Positions 19,105-29,939 of a stretch of 60,340 nucleotides of DNA are shown here, piece by piece; position 1 is the stretch's first letter, and each line of letters opens with the position of its first letter. Made by a program: the position numbers and the translations under genes. The stretch is from an uncultured Lachnospiraceae bacterium (GTDB taxonomy: Bacteria; Bacillota; Clostridia; Lachnospirales; Lachnospiraceae), in the NCBI GenBank assembly GCA_946620235.1, contig CAMONC010000002.1:1-60340 (forward strand), read 5' to 3'. The notes below the pieces were generated by a model that was not told the origin of the DNA, did not search any database, and was given only the letters and a program-made list of their open reading frames with translations.

Positions 19105-20183
19105 TTACCTACCTTATGTTTATGATAGAGGGACATATACAGTCCCGGAGCCATTCTGAATAACCTGACTTTCAGACGATATCCATGATCCAGCGCCTTC
19201 ATGGCCTGTCTGTTCTTATATTCTTTGATCTTGCCGCGCAGCACCCGAATGAATTCGGTGTATTTCTCTTCCTTCAGAACATCCTTATCAAGCAGAGCCA
19301 TACGGGAGGCCGTGAGCATGACGGCTATAAGCATATTTGCCCTCAGATCCGCACCGTCTGCAAGAGATTCATCCGTATGTGCCAGTAGCAGTCGGACCTC
19401 ATCCCAGCACTTAACCTGATCCATGGCGGAATCCGTAAACGCTCTCTCCATCGCTCCGTGCGGATTGCGGTAATAATCATAACCCCGGTAGAACATATGG
19501 ACTATCGTATTGCACTTGCGTACATACTCCAGCAAAAAGACCATATCTTCGCCGATGGTCAGCTCCCGTCTGAATTTCTGATCTCCGATCAGCTCACGTT
19601 TAAACAGCTTACCCCAAACATGGGCATCACCGTGGAGGAGTCTTTTTTCCATGAACTCACGAGAAATCATGGACACATGCTCTTCTGTAACGGCAGGCGT
19701 ATCACCGGATACAACGCCAGTGACGGACTCACCGCCGGAGTGAGAGCCCCCGTCAGCTTCCGTATCGGATACAGCCGTTCCGTCCGGATATCTGCTCACA
19801 AATCCGCAGCATGTCAGATCCGCTCCGGTCTGATTCATCAGCTCATACAGGCGCTTAAGTGTATCAGGCTCAAGCCAGTCATCTCCGTCCAGAAAGAATA
19901 TGTAATCACCTGATGCATGAGAAAGCCCCATATTTCTCGAAGCGGAAACACCCTTATTCGATGTATGGATCACCTCCACTATACCCATATTGGAATCGGG
20001 ACCCATATTCCATCTCGAAGCCCACTTATCGCAGAGTGCTCCGCTGCTGTCCGTAGAGCCTCCGTCGATCAATATGATCTGCAGTCTCTTATGTGTCTGG
20101 GACTGCAGTGAATTCATAAATCTGTCTATGTATTTTTCTTCGTTATAAACCGGTATGATAACGGTTATTATGGGAATGTTCAT
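19101..20183 (-). CDS. Glycosyltransferase family 2
   Basis: ITVIIPVYNEEKYIDRFMNSL, DGDDW. Confidence 0.93.
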   Translation of the reverse strand: MNIPIITVIIPVYNEEKYIDRFMNSLQSQTHKRLQIILIDGGSTDSSGALCDKWASRWNMGPDSNMGIVEVIHTSNKGVSASRNMGLSHASGDYIFFLDGDDWLEPDTLKRLYELMNQTGADLTCCGFVSRYPDGTAVSDTEADGGSHSGGESVTGVVSGDTPAVTEEHVSMISREFMEKRLLHGDAHVWGKLFKRELIGDQKFRRELTIGEDMVFLLEYVRKCNTIVHMFYRGYDYYRNPHGAMERAFTDSAMDQVKCWDEVRLLLAHTDESLADGADLRANMLIAVMLTASRMALLDKDVLKEEKYTEFIRVLRGKIKEYKNRQAMKALDHGYRLKVRLFRMAPGLYMSLYHKHKVGK

Positions 20184-20186
20184 ATA

Positions 20187-21245
20187 TCAATACCTGGCAT
20201 CATTCATGTTCATCAGGGTTCTGAGCAAAAAGATACGGAACTGTGTCGGCTTCTTCAGCAATGCATACAGCAGACGATTCTGCTTTGAGGAAAAGGTCAC
20301 TTCCGTTCTTCGGACCGTATCTGCGATGTCCTTTTCCGTACTGACGGCTTTCACGCGCTCCTTATACTCTTCAGCGGGATTCCTGAGTTCGTTTTTCAGG
20401 ACATACAGCATCATGACGACGATCTCCGCATCCAGTCTGCGGAGCATCAGCTCGTATCTGTCCGCGGAATCTCCGAATTTATCATCCAAAATCTTCCTGA
20501 ATCCGTTGATCAGGCGCTTAAGGTTATCAAAGCACCCCGGATCGTAACGATGGATCATCGAACTGCCGACGAGCTCATAATGATAAAAGGCCTTGTGATC
20601 GAGCACACAGATACGCTGAGCATCAAACAATACCGGAACCATGATCAGCGAATCCTCGCCCATTTTAACTTTTTCATCTGCATATCGTACGTTATTTTTA
20701 ATGAGAGAGATTTCGATAAGCTTCATGCATCTGGAAAAATGAATGGGACGCTTTTCATTACCGAGAAGATCCGGAACTATCTTTTCTTCAATATATGCTC
20801 TGTCATAATCTCCGGGAGCCAATGTCTGATATACATATTCGCTCGATTCCCTGTATGATGATCCGTTTCCGGACTTCAAACGGCGTTCGATCACATAATC
20901 ACTGCATACGATCTCCCCGGCGGCCCCGGTCACGTGGGCTGCCATTTCTTCGATCATCCCGGGATCGATCCAGTCATCACCGTCGACAAACATGACATAA
21001 TCGCCTGTCGCCGACTCTACTCCGGCCTTCCATGCGGATACCAGTCCGCCGTTTGCCTTGTGGACCACCTGTGCATTGTGGTGTTCACGGGCATATTCGT
21101 CGCAGATATCCCCGCTTCCGTCCACGGAACCGTCATCCACCATGATGATTTCCGTATCGGGGTAGGTCTGTGATGCGAGGGATTCCAGACATTTGGACAG
21201 GTGTTCTTTGAGATTGTATACAGGAACTATGACTGAAACCTTCAC
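20187..21245 (-). CDS. Glycosyltransferase family 2
   Basis: VSVIVPVYNLKEHLSKCLESL, IIMVDDGSVDGSG, DGDDW. Confidence 0.93.
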   Translation of the reverse strand: MKVSVIVPVYNLKEHLSKCLESLASQTYPDTEIIMVDDGSVDGSGDICDEYAREHHNAQVVHKANGGLVSAWKAGVESATGDYVMFVDGDDWIDPGMIEEMAAHVTGAAGEIVCSDYVIERRLKSGNGSSYRESSEYVYQTLAPGDYDRAYIEEKIVPDLLGNEKRPIHFSRCMKLIEISLIKNNVRYADEKVKMGEDSLIMVPVLFDAQRICVLDHKAFYHYELVGSSMIHRYDPGCFDNLKRLINGFRKILDDKFGDSADRYELMLRRLDAEIVVMMLYVLKNELRNPAEEYKERVKAVSTEKDIADTVRRTEVTFSSKQNRLLYALLKKPTQFRIFLLRTLMNMNDARY

Positions 21246-21255
21246 CGTATGCCCC

Positions 21256-22668
21256 CTATTTCGATCCGCGTCTGAAAAGCACTACGACCACAGTCTTGGC
21301 CAATAATCTCAGATCCAGCCCGATGCTCCAGTTGTCTATATATTCAAGATCAAGCTTAACCACTTCATCGAAATCCGTAATATCGCTGCGCCCGCTCACC
21401 TGCCACAGACCGGTCAGCCCGGGTGTCATCGACAGACGGCGACGGTAATAGGTATTGTATTTCTCAAATTCATCCTCTGTGGGGGGACGTGTACCGACCA
21501 GGGACATATCTCCCTTCAGCACATTCAGGAACTGAGGGAACTCGTCCAGACTGGTCTTGCGTAAGAATTTGCCCACGCGAGTGATCCTGGGGTCATCTTC
21601 CATCTTGAACATCAGTCCGTCGACCTCATTCTTATCCATCAGTTCATTCTTACGTGCCTCAGCATCCTGATACATCGAGCGGTACTTATATATCTTGAAT
21701 CTGCGCCCGTTACGGCCGACTCTGGTCTGACTGAAGAATACCGGCCCCCGTGAATCTATCTTGATGGCCGGAGCTATAAAAATGGTCAATATCACCGTAA
21801 AAAGCGTACCTACCAAGCCCCCGACAATATCGGTGGCCCGCTTGAGAAGCAGCCTCTTATAGCTGTAATTCATATGTCCGCACGTAATGACTGTATATCC
21901 GCCGAAACGCTGGATATAACTTCGATTTCTGGCATATACATCAGCTTCGAGTTTTCGATGTACCACTATGCCCATTTCATCGAAATCCCTGATGATCTGC
22001 TCGAGATCCGACATGGGGCTGTGCGGTATAGTCAGGAACATCTCGTCTACTGCCATCTGTCTGACAACATCATTCAGATTGTCCCTGTTGGCCACGATCG
22101 GGATACCGCGTATCTCCTCCCCCTGCATATCCTCATCCAGACATACTGCGGCAACAATCTTTACATGTACTCCCAGTTTTTCACGCAAAGCCTCTATGGT
22201 GCGCGCGATATTTTCCGAATCGGCAATGACCAGCAGTCTGATCGCACTGGAATCCGAACGGTAGTATACATACAGCATACGTTTGAGAATGATCCGAACG
22301 ATCCAGGTCAGCATCTGGTTTCCGAATATGAAGGAGATCATGACAGCTCGTGAGAAATACCCCGACCACTGCATGAAGTACATTAACATACCTACTACGA
22401 GAACCATGATTATGTTGTACTTCGCAACTGCCACGAACTCCTGCCACAGACCGCGGCGCATGAAGTTGGAGTTCCAATCGGCAAAGAAGTTATACATGGT
22501 GCAAAACAGCACAAATGCGATACATACAGCAAAATGGGAGTATTTATCGCCCATATCCCTGAAATTGCCGAATCTTATATATGTGGAAGATATGAATATT
22601 ATCAGGATGCAGATCATATCTGCAAGCCATATTCCATATCTTTCTATTATCCTGTTTTTCTGACTCAT
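21256..22668 (-). CDS. Polyprenyl glycosylphosphotransferase (WbaP/WcaJ type priming sugar transferase)
   Basis: N-terminal TM region, CoA-binding-like domain, C-terminal RFKIYKYRSMYQDAE, TSLDEFPQFLNVLKGDMSLVGTRPP. Confidence 0.94.
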   Translation of the reverse strand: MSQKNRIIERYGIWLADMICILIIFISSTYIRFGNFRDMGDKYSHFAVCIAFVLFCTMYNFFADWNSNFMRRGLWQEFVAVAKYNIIMVLVVGMLMYFMQWSGYFSRAVMISFIFGNQMLTWIVRIILKRMLYVYYRSDSSAIRLLVIADSENIARTIEALREKLGVHVKIVAAVCLDEDMQGEEIRGIPIVANRDNLNDVVRQMAVDEMFLTIPHSPMSDLEQIIRDFDEMGIVVHRKLEADVYARNRSYIQRFGGYTVITCGHMNYSYKRLLLKRATDIVGGLVGTLFTVILTIFIAPAIKIDSRGPVFFSQTRVGRNGRRFKIYKYRSMYQDAEARKNELMDKNEVDGLMFKMEDDPRITRVGKFLRKTSLDEFPQFLNVLKGDMSLVGTRPPTEDEFEKYNTYYRRRLSMTPGLTGLWQVSGRSDITDFDEVVKLDLEYIDNWSIGLDLRLLAKTVVVVLFRRGSK

Positions 22669-22681
22669 TGGATCGTGTCCT

Positions 22682-23572
22682 TTACCCTAATAATCTTCCT
22701 TCGGGATCGATACGGAGCATCCTGTCAGTGTGAATATCCCGACAATGATTGTTGTTAAACCAGGGCTCCGGGGATATGACAATGCCATCCCGGTCTCTTC
22801 CCAGCCATGCTCCCCACCAGGAGAACGAGCTGTTCGCTATTATATGATGTCTGCAACAGCTCATCAGATACATATCCAGATAGCCGAAATACTCGGTATT
22901 ACCCTTGATCGCCCGGATATTGATGTCCGGATGTGTGTTGCAGAAAAACTCCGCCCATGACGGATCATTGGTAAAAAGGTAAAAAACGGCATCGGGGTAT
23001 TTTTCCAGCATATACTGCATAGCCGCATCATAATACTGATCGGTACAAATATCGGCAAAGATCTCTCCACCTTCAATGGTCATGTAATCACCGCGGCGGA
23101 TATGTATGCTCACAGTCTGCGGGTGTGATGAGATCTCTTCCTCCAGGCTGTGCGTTTCCGGTGTGATCAGATCCTGTCTGAGTTTATACAGATCATATAT
23201 CTCATCCTTCATGTCGAAGAAATACTTTTCTGTCTGAAAATACCCTCTCAGATAAGTATCATCCAATCCGAATACCTGCTCATCATAAGAATAATCCTCT
23301 TCCGTATACTGCTTCAGATTGCGACCGCGAAGTTTGCGCCTGATCCGGTCACGCCAAAGAGGAGAAGAATCTCTCATATCCGTGACCTCCTGTCTGCTGG
23401 CACGCGGATATGTTATCCCGAATACTGCCAGCTGGATGGGTCTGGCATTATCCAGCTCATAACTGGTCTCATCATCAAACTTGACTTCCCTCCCCAGTTT
23501 TTTCAATTTTAAATATAAAGCATACTGGAACATCTGATTTCCCAGTCCGCCACTCATCTGCAGTATGATCAT
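22682..23572 (-). CDS. Glycosyltransferase family 11 (alpha-1,2-fucosyltransferase-like)
   Basis: MSGGLGNQMFQYALYLKL, VSIHIRRGDYM, ANSSFSWWGAWL. Confidence 0.93.
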   Translation of the reverse strand: MIILQMSGGLGNQMFQYALYLKLKKLGREVKFDDETSYELDNARPIQLAVFGITYPRASRQEVTDMRDSSPLWRDRIRRKLRGRNLKQYTEEDYSYDEQVFGLDDTYLRGYFQTEKYFFDMKDEIYDLYKLRQDLITPETHSLEEEISSHPQTVSIHIRRGDYMTIEGGEIFADICTDQYYDAAMQYMLEKYPDAVFYLFTNDPSWAEFFCNTHPDINIRAIKGNTEYFGYLDMYLMSCCRHHIIANSSFSWWGAWLGRDRDGIVISPEPWFNNNHCRDIHTDRMLRIDPEGRLLG

Positions 23573-25503
23573 TTATTCTCCTTAAGCCAGCTGCTCAGCA
23601 TCAATACATACCATATCTGTGGTCTCCAAATCCCAAGCGAAATATAGTCATTCCATAGTTTCAGAACACTTTTCGAATCAAGGATATTTGTTTCATTTAT
23701 TGAATCCGGATTTAATAATTCGCCGGCCCAATCTTTTAATCCGTCCTGTCGGAGCCATTCTGAAACCGGTACTCCGAAGCCATGTTTCGGACGATCCATC
23801 AGCGCCCTGTCTATATATTTATACAGTATGGATCTCAGTACCAGTTTTCCTTCTTTATCATTTCTGAGATATTCAAGCGGCAGAGTATGAGCGAACTCAA
23901 CCACGTCACGGTCGAGCAAGGGAATCCTGGTCTCCAGGCTCACGGCCATAGCTGTTCTGTCTACCTTGCACAGAATATCATCCGGATGATACATCTTCAT
24001 GTTCATCAACATGGCGGTGTGTATCACATCATCTCCGTAGAATCCGCAGTCTATAGTGTCATATATGCAGGTACGTCCTGTATTTCCGGGCTCGCGACCC
24101 TTCAGCGTCGCCTCTCCGAGCAGGCTGTTGAGTCCACGCCATGTCTCATATGTACGCCTGTACAGATCCACCGGATCCGAAGCGGCGAGCAAAGTGCCGT
24201 GCGCCCTGATCCTGTCTGCCCGTGAAGATCCGCCGGGTACGGCTTGCATCAGAGCACCTCCGGCATATCTTATCGGATACGGTATGTTCTTTATCCTATT
24301 ATATATACGATATACTCCGCTGTAATCTCTGTATCCTGCGAAAAGCTCATCTCCGCCGTCACCGGAAAGAGCAACCGTCACATGCTGTTTCGTCAGTCTG
24401 CTCACCAGATAAGTAGGTATCTGTGATGAATCCGCAAAGGGTTCTCCGAACATACCGGCCAGTTTCGGGATCACATCAAGAGCATCCTTCTTCGTAGCAT
24501 ACAGAACTGTATGATCGGTACCGAGTACGGAAGCTATCTCCTTCGCCGCATCAGCTTCGTTGTACTCAGCCTCTTCGAAACCTATTGTAAATGTTCTGAC
24601 AGGTTCGGTTGAGATCGACTGCATCAGAGCGACTATTGTAGATGAGTCTATTCCTGCCGAGAGAAACGCTCCAAGCGGCACATCAGATATCATCTGTTGT
24701 TTTATTGATTCCTTTAGCAGATCCTCCAGTCTGTCAGCAGCTTCCTGTTTAGATCCCGTAAAAGGATTCTCGGCTCCATGCCTTGCAATATCAATGATAT
24801 CCCAATAAACCAAGTGTTTGTATTCCGGCTTTTTGTTTAATCCGCATTTAATTTCAAGGATGCTTCCGGGCTCAAGTTTATATATATCCCGGTATATAGT
24901 ATGCGGTGCGGGAATATATCCGTATTTGAGGTAATCGGCTATGCAATCATAGTTGATCCGGCCCTCAAATCCATCAAAAGCACGCAGCGCCGGCAATTCC
25001 GAAGCGAACACAAAACATCCGGATACTTCTCCGTAATAAAGAGGTTTCTCTCCTATACGATCACGTACAAGCGTCAGGCTCTCTTCTTCTCTGTCGTATA
25101 AGGCGAAAGCAAACATGCCTTTGCACATCGAGACCGCATCCCGCAGTCCATAGAACTCGATAGCCTCCAGAAGCACCTCTGTATCGGAAGTTCCCCGCAT
25201 TTTACCGGTATATCCGGCCTTTCGCATATCTTTAAAAATATAATTTGCATTATATATTTCGCCATTATAGCTGATCACATATCTGCCCGAATGACTTATC
25301 ATCGGCTGGGATCCGGTCTCGGTCAGATCGATTATCGACAGTCTCCGGTGTCCCAGGACCAACCGCCTGTTATTTGGTTCGATCCATACACCGGAAGCAT
25401 CCGGACCTCGATGGACTATCCCTGCCATCATTTTTTCTATATTCAGCTGTATTTTTTCCTCAAAATCAGAATTCGAGGAAAAAAAACCGACAATACCACA
25501 CAT
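23569..25503 (-). CDS. asnB: Asparagine synthase (glutamine-hydrolysing) family amidotransferase, paralogue 1
   Basis: Start moved to MCGIVGFF (Cys nucleophile position); PPi-loop variant FLSAGIDSS. Confidence 0.9.
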   Translation of the reverse strand: MCGIVGFFSSNSDFEEKIQLNIEKMMAGIVHRGPDASGVWIEPNNRRLVLGHRRLSIIDLTETGSQPMISHSGRYVISYNGEIYNANYIFKDMRKAGYTGKMRGTSDTEVLLEAIEFYGLRDAVSMCKGMFAFALYDREEESLTLVRDRIGEKPLYYGEVSGCFVFASELPALRAFDGFEGRINYDCIADYLKYGYIPAPHTIYRDIYKLEPGSILEIKCGLNKKPEYKHLVYWDIIDIARHGAENPFTGSKQEAADRLEDLLKESIKQQMISDVPLGAFLSAGIDSSTIVALMQSISTEPVRTFTIGFEEAEYNEADAAKEIASVLGTDHTVLYATKKDALDVIPKLAGMFGEPFADSSQIPTYLVSRLTKQHVTVALSGDGGDELFAGYRDYSGVYRIYNRIKNIPYPIRYAGGALMQAVPGGSSRADRIRAHGTLLAASDPVDLYRRTYETWRGLNSLLGEATLKGREPGNTGRTCIYDTIDCGFYGDDVIHTAMLMNMKMYHPDDILCKVDRTAMAVSLETRIPLLDRDVVEFAHTLPLEYLRNDKEGKLVLRSILYKYIDRALMDRPKHGFGVPVSEWLRQDGLKDWAGELLNPDSINETNILDSKSVLKLWNDYISLGIWRPQIWYVLMLSSWLKENK

Positions 25504-25694
25504 ATTTTTGTGTATTTCCCCCAACAACCCGGTTGTTATTGTGTATTATTTCTAGCGTTATGGATATTTTGCAAGCTGGCTTGCATTTTGTTGTCAGATT
25601 CTTTCAACGCCGTCATCACATGATTTTCGGCAAAAAAGCGCCATTTTTCCGGTAAAAAATATATCGTGTTTTACTCTTCTGCGTTTTTCGTCAA

Positions 25695-27578
25695 TTATTC
25701 CATATAAGTATGATACCACTCCTGAAATTGGAAGAAAGACCAGCATATTTTGGAATAATTGGCACCGCTGACGGGGCCTCTGTCACCGTTTGCCAGGTAA
25801 TCACGTACCACTTTATGTGTATATTCAGGATCAAAAAGACCCTGTTTAGCCAGAAAATCCCTGTTACTGTAGTCCATCAGCTGTGATTTAAGAGGACCGC
25901 GAAGCCATTTGTCCAGCGGCACTCCGAAGCCCTGTTTCGGTCTGTCCAACAGTTCTCTGGGGATGTAATCATAAGCGATATCCTTGAGAATATGTTTCTT
26001 ATCTCCTCTGTGATACTTGTAGGAATGAGGGATCCTGAACGAATACTCCATCACATCCTTATCCAGGATCGGGCATCTGGACTCCAGCGAATACTTCATC
26101 GAGGCTCTGTCTACCTTGCACAGGATATCTCCCGGCAGATATGTATCCATATCGAGAAGCATTCGTCGTATCTGCCACTTAGGCACACCATAATCCGACT
26201 CGAACTCATAATCACAGGGAACCAGCTTTTTATTTGCCATCATTTCCACTGCACATCGCTTATATGTACCATTCACAAACTGAGTTTTTGACTCTGTATG
26301 ACGATTTTGGGCGATCGCACGTACTTTTACAGGTAATCTGTCCTCTAATCCGAGCATTCTGCCGAGCCCTTTTCCGGCTATAACATGAACGAGTGCTCCC
26401 ATCGGATCCAGGCGCTGAGCTATCTTTACGAGCTCATATACGTTATATCCGCAGAAGAATTCATCTCCGCCATCACCTGACAGTGCTACGGTTACCCTGG
26501 TTTTGGCCAGAGCACTCACCAGCATGGTCGGTATCTCGGATGAATCCGCAAAAGGCTCATCATAGTACTTCGGAATACTGCGAACCTGCTTAAGCATCTC
26601 GGCTTCATCTATATAGTATTCCGTATGATCCGTCCCCAGATGCTCGGCAACAGCCTTCGCATACGGAGCCTCATTCCATTTATCCTCATAAAAGCCTATG
26701 GAAAAGGTCTTAACGGGCTCAGGTGACAATTCCTGCGCTATAGCCGTGATCAACGAAGAATCATAACCGCCGCTCAAAAAGCTCCCAAGCGGTACATCGG
26801 AGATCATTCTCATCTCCACGGACTTACGAAGCAGTTCTTTAAGTCCGGCTTTTGCCTCATCATATCCTTTTACCGGTTCGGCGTTCATATTGTGATATCG
26901 CTCAATGATATCCCAGTAATCTTCTTTTTCAAGCTGACCGTCTCTGTATCTGAGCCACGAACCGGGCTCAAGTTTATATACATTCTCAAATATCGTGTCG
27001 GGGGCATTAATATACTGCTGAACCAGAAATCTGGGGAGTATATCCGATCTTACACGCTCATTGAATCCGGGAAACTCCATAATGGGTTTGAGTTCGGACC
27101 CGAAAATGAATTCCCCATCGATCGTCGCATAATACAGCGGTTTCTTGCCGATACGGTCACGGAAAAGAAGCAGGCTCTCAGTATTCCTGTCATATATGGC
27201 TATGGCAAACATTCCGTTGAAATGATCAACACAATGCGTTCCCCACCTTAGATACGCGGCTATGATCACCTCTGTATCGCAATTGGATACAAAAGGATAA
27301 TCCGTCAGTTCTCTCTTCAGCTCGCGATAATTATATATTTCCCCGTTGAACACGACACTGATGCGTCTGTCGGGAGAATGCATGGGCTGATGCCCCGCCA
27401 CTGACAGATCCAGGATCGAAAGTCTGCGCTGTGCCAGGCCGATATTGTAACCGCCCTTCATCACATAGATCTCCTGCCCGCTGTCATCGGGACCGCGATG
27501 ATACATCGTATCGTTCATACGTGTGAGATCATCCAGATTTATATTCTTTTTACTGATGAATCCGCATATTCCACACAT
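25695..27578 (-). CDS. asnB: Asparagine synthase (glutamine-hydrolysing) family amidotransferase, paralogue 2
   Basis: MCGICGFIS, FLSGGYDSS, VALSGDGGDEFF. Confidence 0.92.
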   Translation of the reverse strand: MCGICGFISKKNINLDDLTRMNDTMYHRGPDDSGQEIYVMKGGYNIGLAQRRLSILDLSVAGHQPMHSPDRRISVVFNGEIYNYRELKRELTDYPFVSNCDTEVIIAAYLRWGTHCVDHFNGMFAIAIYDRNTESLLLFRDRIGKKPLYYATIDGEFIFGSELKPIMEFPGFNERVRSDILPRFLVQQYINAPDTIFENVYKLEPGSWLRYRDGQLEKEDYWDIIERYHNMNAEPVKGYDEAKAGLKELLRKSVEMRMISDVPLGSFLSGGYDSSLITAIAQELSPEPVKTFSIGFYEDKWNEAPYAKAVAEHLGTDHTEYYIDEAEMLKQVRSIPKYYDEPFADSSEIPTMLVSALAKTRVTVALSGDGGDEFFCGYNVYELVKIAQRLDPMGALVHVIAGKGLGRMLGLEDRLPVKVRAIAQNRHTESKTQFVNGTYKRCAVEMMANKKLVPCDYEFESDYGVPKWQIRRMLLDMDTYLPGDILCKVDRASMKYSLESRCPILDKDVMEYSFRIPHSYKYHRGDKKHILKDIAYDYIPRELLDRPKQGFGVPLDKWLRGPLKSQLMDYSNRDFLAKQGLFDPEYTHKVVRDYLANGDRGPVSGANYSKICWSFFQFQEWYHTYME

Positions 27579-27583
27579 AAGAT

Positions 27584-28666
27584 CTATTGCTCCGTATATA
27601 GCTGCATGAGATGCTTCATATACTCACTCATATTGAATCTCCGTGCCAACATCTCCCGTGCCGTCTCACACATCCGCAGGCGCTCGTCGCGATGGTCCTC
27701 AGACAGTGCCCTGTCCAGAGCTTCCTTCAGTGTTCCCGCATCTCCGGGTTTGACCAGCAAACCCGTCTCACCATTTTGAACCATCATGGGGATTCCGCCC
27801 GTATCGCTGGCTACTACCAGACATCCGGAGGCCATCGCCTCCAATATGGATACGGACTGTCCTTCAAAATAAGACGGAAGGGCGAAAACACTGCAATCGG
27901 AAAGCGCCCCGGTCTTATCCGCTCCGGACAGCCAGCCTGCATATTCCACATGTTCGCCGGCCGCTTCGGCTTCTTTCCTCAGATCTTCATCTTCCCATAT
28001 GCCACCCAACACCAGCCTGATGTCGGAATACGTAGCGGAAAGGGCAGATACAGCACTTATCAGTTCCGATATACCCTTGTCTCTGCATATCCGCCCCAGA
28101 AACAGTATCCTGTGGTTATTTTCCGAATGACATGAATACTCATATCGATCCATATCTATCGCATTGGGCATGACATGTATATCCGGCTGAACTCTTTTCC
28201 CGTTACAGGATAATCCGGATATGATATCTCTGTATGCATCCGAGATCACTATGATCTCATCAGCCATATTTAGTACATCGATAACTTCCGTCTGTCGGGC
28301 CGTCCCTCCGGATGCAACCCACCCGGCCAGATCTCCTCCGTGCTGGTGGATAATGATCCTTTTTCGATGCTTAAATGCCTGTCTAATAAAAAAAGACTTT
28401 CGAAGAAAACTGTTATCGGATGCTACATGAACATGAACGATATCAGCCCATGAAAGCACTCGCACAAACTGAAAATACGCTCTGACAGCAACTAGAAACT
28501 TAAAGATTTTGGGGCCTTCCTTCATGGTCCCGATATACCGAAGGTCGGTCAGATCGTCCAAACCCGCTTCATAATAGGAATTTACCACGGCAGATATCCC
28601 ACCGTGGACGCTGCGGTCAGGGCCAACCATCAAAATCTTTGGTTTTTTCCCGGGAATATCTGTCAT
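27584..28666 (-). CDS. Glycosyltransferase family 4
   Basis: Start set at MTDIPGKKPKILMVGPD; FLGRICRDKGISEL, PSYFEGQSVSILEAMASG; longer ORF would overlap the upstream gene. Confidence 0.9.
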   Translation of the reverse strand: MTDIPGKKPKILMVGPDRSVHGGISAVVNSYYEAGLDDLTDLRYIGTMKEGPKIFKFLVAVRAYFQFVRVLSWADIVHVHVASDNSFLRKSFFIRQAFKHRKRIIIHQHGGDLAGWVASGGTARQTEVIDVLNMADEIIVISDAYRDIISGLSCNGKRVQPDIHVMPNAIDMDRYEYSCHSENNHRILFLGRICRDKGISELISAVSALSATYSDIRLVLGGIWEDEDLRKEAEAAGEHVEYAGWLSGADKTGALSDCSVFALPSYFEGQSVSILEAMASGCLVVASDTGGIPMMVQNGETGLLVKPGDAGTLKEALDRALSEDHRDERLRMCETAREMLARRFNMSEYMKHLMQLYTEQ

Positions 28667-28667
28667 A

Positions 28668-29936
28668 TCATTCTCCGGTGGATGCCCCGGGAGCCGTGTC
28701 CGCACACGGATCCAGATAAAATGCCATAACACGGGCCGCCTGCTCATGCACGTCGAAACCGGCCTCTTCCATCTCGCGGGCATAACGCATTCTGTCGGCA
28801 TCGCTTCTGCCTCCATCCGCCTGCTGTCCCGCAGAGTCTTTGCGTTCTTCATCCGCTGAGATCAGCTCACCGACCATTTTATTCAGCTTCCTGCTCCAGC
28901 TCTCCGGACCCTCGTTGATGGGATACATCTCGGCATTATCCAATATCATTACATCCGGTGTGATGGTGTCGGAAATCAGGCATTTACATCCGGATGCCTG
29001 TGCTTCCACAACCACACCGGGCAGCCCCTCATATATGGAAGGGAAAGCAAAAATATCCATCGCCGAGTAGTATTTCTCGATCTCCGACTGACTGCCGGCA
29101 AAAATAACACGATCATACACACCCAGCTCGCCGGCCAGATGCTCACACTCGTCTCTCAAAGCCCCCTCACCGCACAGCAGCAGTTTGATATTGCGGTCTT
29201 TTCTGCGCATTCCGGCAAAAGCCCTGATCAGAAAGCTCTGGTTTTTCTGCGGACTGAATCTGGCAACATTTCCGATCACTATATCGTCGGGAGCTATATT
29301 GTGACGATCACGCACTATCTCGCGGGCACTCGGATCAAAGGTAAATCTTGCCGTATCGATTGTATTGGGGATATAGGTATAGGGTGCTCCGCCGAATGTC
29401 TTATCACCGGCCAGATGGGAGCACGCAAAAAGGAAATCAGCCTTGGCGGGGAGCGATCTGCGAAGGACCCTGACCAAAACGCCCTTCAGTCCCCTGTCCA
29501 CTCCCGCATTTCGCGTATGTGCCACCGTGACCATGGAAAGCTCCGGTTTGGCGGAAGCTTCACGATAGTGGACAGCTATAGGCAGATATATACTTGCGGT
29601 ACTGGTCATATGTGCCTGTACCACGCTGAATGCGTGATGTTCTTTGAAGAAGGCATGCATCGCCTGTCGGTATGCGAAATAATTATATGCCCTGAATCTG
29701 GGCACGGCATATATCTGTCCGCCTAAAGACCTGATCTCATCATCAAAAAACTGCGGCTTACGATAAGAAGCCGGATCCTCACCATCTGAAACGGCACGGG
29801 CGTATTCGCGCGGATCCATATGGACCAGAAAATCAAACTGAACCTGCGACCTGTCCATATTCCGGTACAGATCCATGATGCGGCTCTCTGCACCGCCCAA
29901 TCCTAATCCGCCTAAAACATGCAATACACGCACCAT
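28668..29936 (-). CDS. Glycosyltransferase family 4
   Basis: VLHVLGGLGLGGAESRIMDLYR, FPSIYEGLPGVVVEAQASG. Confidence 0.93.
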   Translation of the reverse strand: MVRVLHVLGGLGLGGAESRIMDLYRNMDRSQVQFDFLVHMDPREYARAVSDGEDPASYRKPQFFDDEIRSLGGQIYAVPRFRAYNYFAYRQAMHAFFKEHHAFSVVQAHMTSTASIYLPIAVHYREASAKPELSMVTVAHTRNAGVDRGLKGVLVRVLRRSLPAKADFLFACSHLAGDKTFGGAPYTYIPNTIDTARFTFDPSAREIVRDRHNIAPDDIVIGNVARFSPQKNQSFLIRAFAGMRRKDRNIKLLLCGEGALRDECEHLAGELGVYDRVIFAGSQSEIEKYYSAMDIFAFPSIYEGLPGVVVEAQASGCKCLISDTITPDVMILDNAEMYPINEGPESWSRKLNKMVGELISADEERKDSAGQQADGGRSDADRMRYAREMEEAGFDVHEQAARVMAFYLDPCADTAPGASTGE

Positions 29937-29939
29937 AGT

